This document shows, one piece after another, positions 11,866 through 14,417 of a stretch of 14,417 bases of DNA. This stretch comes from Nitrosomonadales bacterium. Its GTDB lineage: Bacteria > Pseudomonadota > Gammaproteobacteria > Burkholderiales > Gallionellaceae. Each line of letters starts with the position of its first letter. The stretch's first letter is position 1. Where the stretch lies: positions 1 to 14,417 of the forward strand of contig JACREA010000009.1 of NCBI GenBank assembly GCA_016218465.1, in the 5' to 3' direction. The notes under the pieces are model-generated. The model did no database searches. It was not told where the DNA came from and was given only the letters and a program-made list of their open reading frames with translations. The position numbers were made by a program, and so were the translations under genes.

Positions 11866-14417
11866 ATGAACAATAATTTTCATATCCGCAAAGTCGCCGT
11901 TCTCGGAGCAGGCGTCATGGGTGCGCAGATCGCCGCGCATCTGGTCAACGCCAATGTGCCGACCATCCTGTTCGACCTGTCCGCCCGGGAAGGCGAGCCG
12001 AACGGCATCGTCAACAAGGCACTCGATGGCCTGAAAAAGCTCGACCCCAGCCCACTGGCCAGCCCGTCGCGCGTCACCTTCATCGACGCGGCGAACTACG
12101 AGCAGCACCTCGACAAGCTGCGCGACTGCGATCTGGTGATCGAGGCGATTGCCGAACGCATGGACTGGAAGTCCGATCTGTACCGCAAGGTGGCGCCCTA
12201 CCTTGGGCCGCAAACCATCTTCGCCAGCAACACCTCCGGCTTGTCGATCAACCAGCTCGGCGCAGCCTTCCCCGAAAACCTGCGCCACCGCTTCTGCGGC
12301 ATCCACTTTTTCAACCCGCCGCGTTACATGCACCTGGTCGAGCTGATCCCCTGCCGTGAGACCGAAGCGTCGCTGCTCGACCAACTGGAGACCTTCCTCG
12401 TCTCCACATTGGGCAAGGGCGTGGTGCGCGCCAAGGACACGCCCAACTTCATCGCCAACCGCATCGGCGTGTTCTCGATGCTCGCCACCAAGCACCACGC
12501 GCAGGAATTCGACCTCGGCTTCGATCTGGTGGACGCGCTGACCGGACGCTATCTTGGCCGCCCCAAGAGCGCAACCTTCCGCACGCTGGATATCGTCGGG
12601 CTGGACGTGTTCGCGCACGTGGTCGAAACCATGCGCGTTAACCTCACCGGAGACCCTTGGCACAAACATTACGAACTGCCGAGCTGGTTCGCCTACCTCG
12701 TCGACCAGGGCGCTCTCGGGCAAAAGACCAAACGCGGCATTTACCAGAAGATCGGCAAGGATATCCACGTGCTTGATTTGCACACCAAAGAGTATCGCCT
12801 CTCCGACGCCAAGGTGGACGACGGCGTGAAGGACATTTTGCGCGAGCGCGACTGGGCGAAAAAACTCGCCGGACTGCGCGGCAACAAACACCCGCAGGCG
12901 CAGTTCCTGTGGGCGACGTTCCGCGACGTGTTCCATTACTGCGCGCTGAACCTGCAACTGATCGCTGACAACGCGCGCGACCTCGACTTCGCCGTGCGCT
13001 GGGGTTTCGGGTGGGACACCGGCCCGTTCGAAATCTGGCAAGCCGCAGGCTGGCAGCAGGTCACGGGCTGGATCGCCGCCGACATTGCCGCAGGCAAGAC
13101 GATGGCCAATACCCCTCTCCCCGCCTGGGCCACCGACCCGACCCGCACCGGCGTCCATACCCAACAAGGCTCCTATTCCCCCACCGCAATTCAAATCCCT
13201 CCCAACCTCCATTTGACAAAGGGAGGAGTAGAAAATCAAAGCGCATCGCTTGTTACCCCCCCTTTGGAAAAGGGGGGCAGGGGGGGTTTAGCTGGCAGTT
13301 ACCAACCCCGCTCCACACTCCCCGTCTATCGCCGCCAACTCTTCCCCGACCGCCTGCTCGGCGAGAAACGCCACTACGGCGAGACCGTGTTCGAGACCGG
13401 CGAAGTGCGCCTGTGGCACATGGGCGACAACATCGCCATCCTCAGCTTCAAGACCAAGATGCACACCATCAGCAACGAGGTGCTGGACGGCATCTTGCGC
13501 GCGGTGGATGAAGCCGAAGCGCATTTCACCGCCCTCATCCTGTGGCAAACCGAGCCGCCGTTCTCCGCAGGCGCAAACCTGCTGCAACTGATGCAGGGCG
13601 TGCAGGAAACAGCGCCAGATGCAGGCATGTTCGATAAACTCAAGCAAGCCGCGAGCCGCGTCAAATATACCGTTGCGGGCAAAGGCGGCCTGGGCGACGT
13701 CCTCAACGCCGCTGCCGGCAACGTACCGCACGTCGAAGCAGTGGTCGCCAAATTCCAGCAGGTCTCGATGCGCCTCAAATACGCGCAAGTGCCAACCATC
13801 GCTGCCGTGGATGGCCTCGCGCTCGGCGGAGGCTGCGAATTCTCGATCCATTGTTCAAGGATCGTCGCCACTCTGGAAAGTTACATCGGTCTGGTCGAAG
13901 TCGGCGTCGGCATATTGCCCGCAGGCGGCGGCTGCAAGGAAATGGCGTGCCGTGCGGCACAGGAAGCGCAGCATTTCGCCAACGACAATCGCGTCGATAT
14001 TTTTCCCTTCCTGCGCCGCTACTTCCAGAACATCGCGATGGGCGAAGTCTCCAAGAGCGCCGAACTGGCGCGCGAGATGGGCTACCTCAGGCAATCCGAC
14101 CGCATCGTGCTGAACCGCTTCGAACTGCTGCACATCGCCAGGGAAGAAGCTAGGGCGCTCAACGCCACCGCCTACAGGCCACCATTACAATCGCGCCAGA
14201 TCGCTGTCGCCGGACGCACCGGCATCGCCACCCTCAAGGCCGCGATGGTCAACATGCTCGAAGGTAACTTCATCTCCGAACACGACTACAACATCGGCTG
14301 CCGCATCGCCGAAACGATGTGCGGCGGCGACGTGGAAGCAGGCAGCCTGGTGGACGAACAATGGCTGCTCGATCTGGAACGCAAGCACTTCATGGAATTG
14401 TTGGCTACTGAAAAAAC
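11866..14417 (+). CDS. 3-hydroxyacyl-CoA dehydrogenase/enoyl-CoA hydratase fusion protein, FadN-like domain order (partial)
   Basis: A bifunctional beta-oxidation enzyme that hydrates 2-enoyl-CoA and oxidises 3-hydroxyacyl-CoA with NAD. The frame is open for 850 codons to the right edge. The dehydrogenase comes first (about 8-430): Rossmann loop GAGVMG (14-19), SNTSGLSI (121-128), the catalytic-histidine motif HFFNPPRYMHLVE (His147), and a second C-terminal helical domain ending WDTGPFEIWQAAG. The crotonase domain follows (about 500 on): oxyanion-hole segments FSAGANL (566-572) and GLALGGGCE (650-658), and catalytic-type Glu671 and Glu678 in ESYIGLVEVGVGILPAGGG. This order is the reverse of E. 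coli FadB and like Bacillus FadN (about 790 residues). GGAG (11854-11857) precedes ATG 11866 by eight bases. Two oddities: a palindromic repeat adds about 33 residues (443-475) in the interdomain linker, and an extra roughly 30 residues (about 585-615) follow the first oxyanion motif. A thiolase gene probably follows. Confidence 0.93.
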   Translation, partial: MNNNFHIRKVAVLGAGVMGAQIAAHLVNANVPTILFDLSAREGEPNGIVNKALDGLKKLDPSPLASPSRVTFIDAANYEQHLDKLRDCDLVIEAIAERMDWKSDLYRKVAPYLGPQTIFASNTSGLSINQLGAAFPENLRHRFCGIHFFNPPRYMHLVELIPCRETEASLLDQLETFLVSTLGKGVVRAKDTPNFIANRIGVFSMLATKHHAQEFDLGFDLVDALTGRYLGRPKSATFRTLDIVGLDVFAHVVETMRVNLTGDPWHKHYELPSWFAYLVDQGALGQKTKRGIYQKIGKDIHVLDLHTKEYRLSDAKVDDGVKDILRERDWAKKLAGLRGNKHPQAQFLWATFRDVFHYCALNLQLIADNARDLDFAVRWGFGWDTGPFEIWQAAGWQQVTGWIAADIAAGKTMANTPLPAWATDPTRTGVHTQQGSYSPTAIQIPPNLHLTKGGVENQSASLVTPPLEKGGRGGLAGSYQPRSTLPVYRRQLFPDRLLGEKRHYGETVFETGEVRLWHMGDNIAILSFKTKMHTISNEVLDGILRAVDEAEAHFTALILWQTEPPFSAGANLLQLMQGVQETAPDAGMFDKLKQAASRVKYTVAGKGGLGDVLNAAAGNVPHVEAVVAKFQQVSMRLKYAQVPTIAAVDGLALGGGCEFSIHCSRIVATLESYIGLVEVGVGILPAGGGCKEMACRAAQEAQHFANDNRVDIFPFLRRYFQNIAMGEVSKSAELAREMGYLRQSDRIVLNRFELLHIAREEARALNATAYRPPLQSRQIAVAGRTGIATLKAAMVNMLEGNFISEHDYNIGCRIAETMCGGDVEAGSLVDEQWLLDLERKHFMELLATEK
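13193..13289. repeat. Palindromic repeat inserted in-frame within the fusion gene
   Basis: Two hairpins in inverted orientation. The left one is 13206-13226, with stem CCTCC/GGAGG plus TTT/AAA and one mismatch. The right one is 13257-13277, with a 9-bp stem CCCCCCTTT/AAAGGGGGG and loop GGA. The outer flanks are also complementary in type: AAATCCCTCCCAACC at the left, GCAGGGGGGGTTTA at the right. A small AAGCG/CGCTT hairpin (13239-13251) lies in the middle. The unit looks like a MITE-sized element with imperfect inverted repeats of about 37 bases. The translated part is glycine- and proline-rich (for example TPPLEKGGRGGLAG) and unlike the flanking domains. Ends are approximate; no clear target duplication is seen. 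Confidence 0.8.

Noticed and set aside
11842..13239. 465-codon minus-strand open frame
   Set aside because: It lies antisense to the dehydrogenase domain of the fusion gene, which has clear motifs on the plus strand; the long frame is a by-product of GC-rich codon use. It also starts inside the palindromic repeat.

Overview
The window looks like chromosome of a betaproteobacterium with moderately high G+C coding DNA and AT-richer gaps. The whole set of products (LeuC, RadA, an E. coli-type FadE, YciA, an HSDL2-like SDR, and a reversed-order FadB/FadN-type fusion) fits that group. The many short palindromic repeats and the DRR-tailed HD protein suggest a Nitrosomonadales/Gallionellaceae-like relative. 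The taxonomic placement is inference; no rRNA or marker gene is present to confirm it.

Layout. Positions 1-577 (minus) hold the N-terminal 192 codons of leuC (leucine biosynthesis), running off the left edge. Divergent from it, 826-1938 (plus) encodes an HD-domain phosphohydrolase with a basic DRR-repeat tail. The 769-base gap 1939-2707 is not empty: it holds a roughly 310 bp internally deleted IS200/IS605-like element (two perfect 3-nt-loop hairpins flanking a tnpA N-terminal remnant) and a separate 15-bp-stem palindrome. radA (2708-4078) follows. It converges on a minus-strand gene for a four-helix membrane protein of unknown function (4251-4865), which may be preceded by a 47-residue small ORF. 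A methyltransferase of the isoprenylcysteine/phospholipid type (5285-5833, TTG start) leads into the right half.

The right half (6005-14417) is a fatty-acid beta-oxidation cluster, all on the plus strand. It contains fadE (membrane-anchored acyl-CoA dehydrogenase), an HSDL2-like short-chain dehydrogenase, a long-chain acyl-CoA synthetase, a YciA-type acyl-CoA thioesterase, and a long 3-hydroxyacyl-CoA dehydrogenase/enoyl-CoA hydratase fusion that is open to the right edge. Together they cover activation (synthetase), first oxidation (FadE), hydration and second oxidation (fusion protein), with a thioesterase that can release CoA. A thiolase (FadA) would be expected just beyond the right edge.

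The most striking feature is a set of palindromic repeats of at least four different sequence families in almost every gap of the right half and upstream of radA. One repeat sits inside the fusion gene (about 13193-13289). It is made of two inverted CCC/GGG palindromes that keep the reading frame open and add about 33 residues in the linker between the dehydrogenase and hydratase domains. A related palindrome lies directly upstream of the same gene. This resembles in principle the in-frame palindromic elements known from Rickettsia and is the best candidate here for something undescribed.
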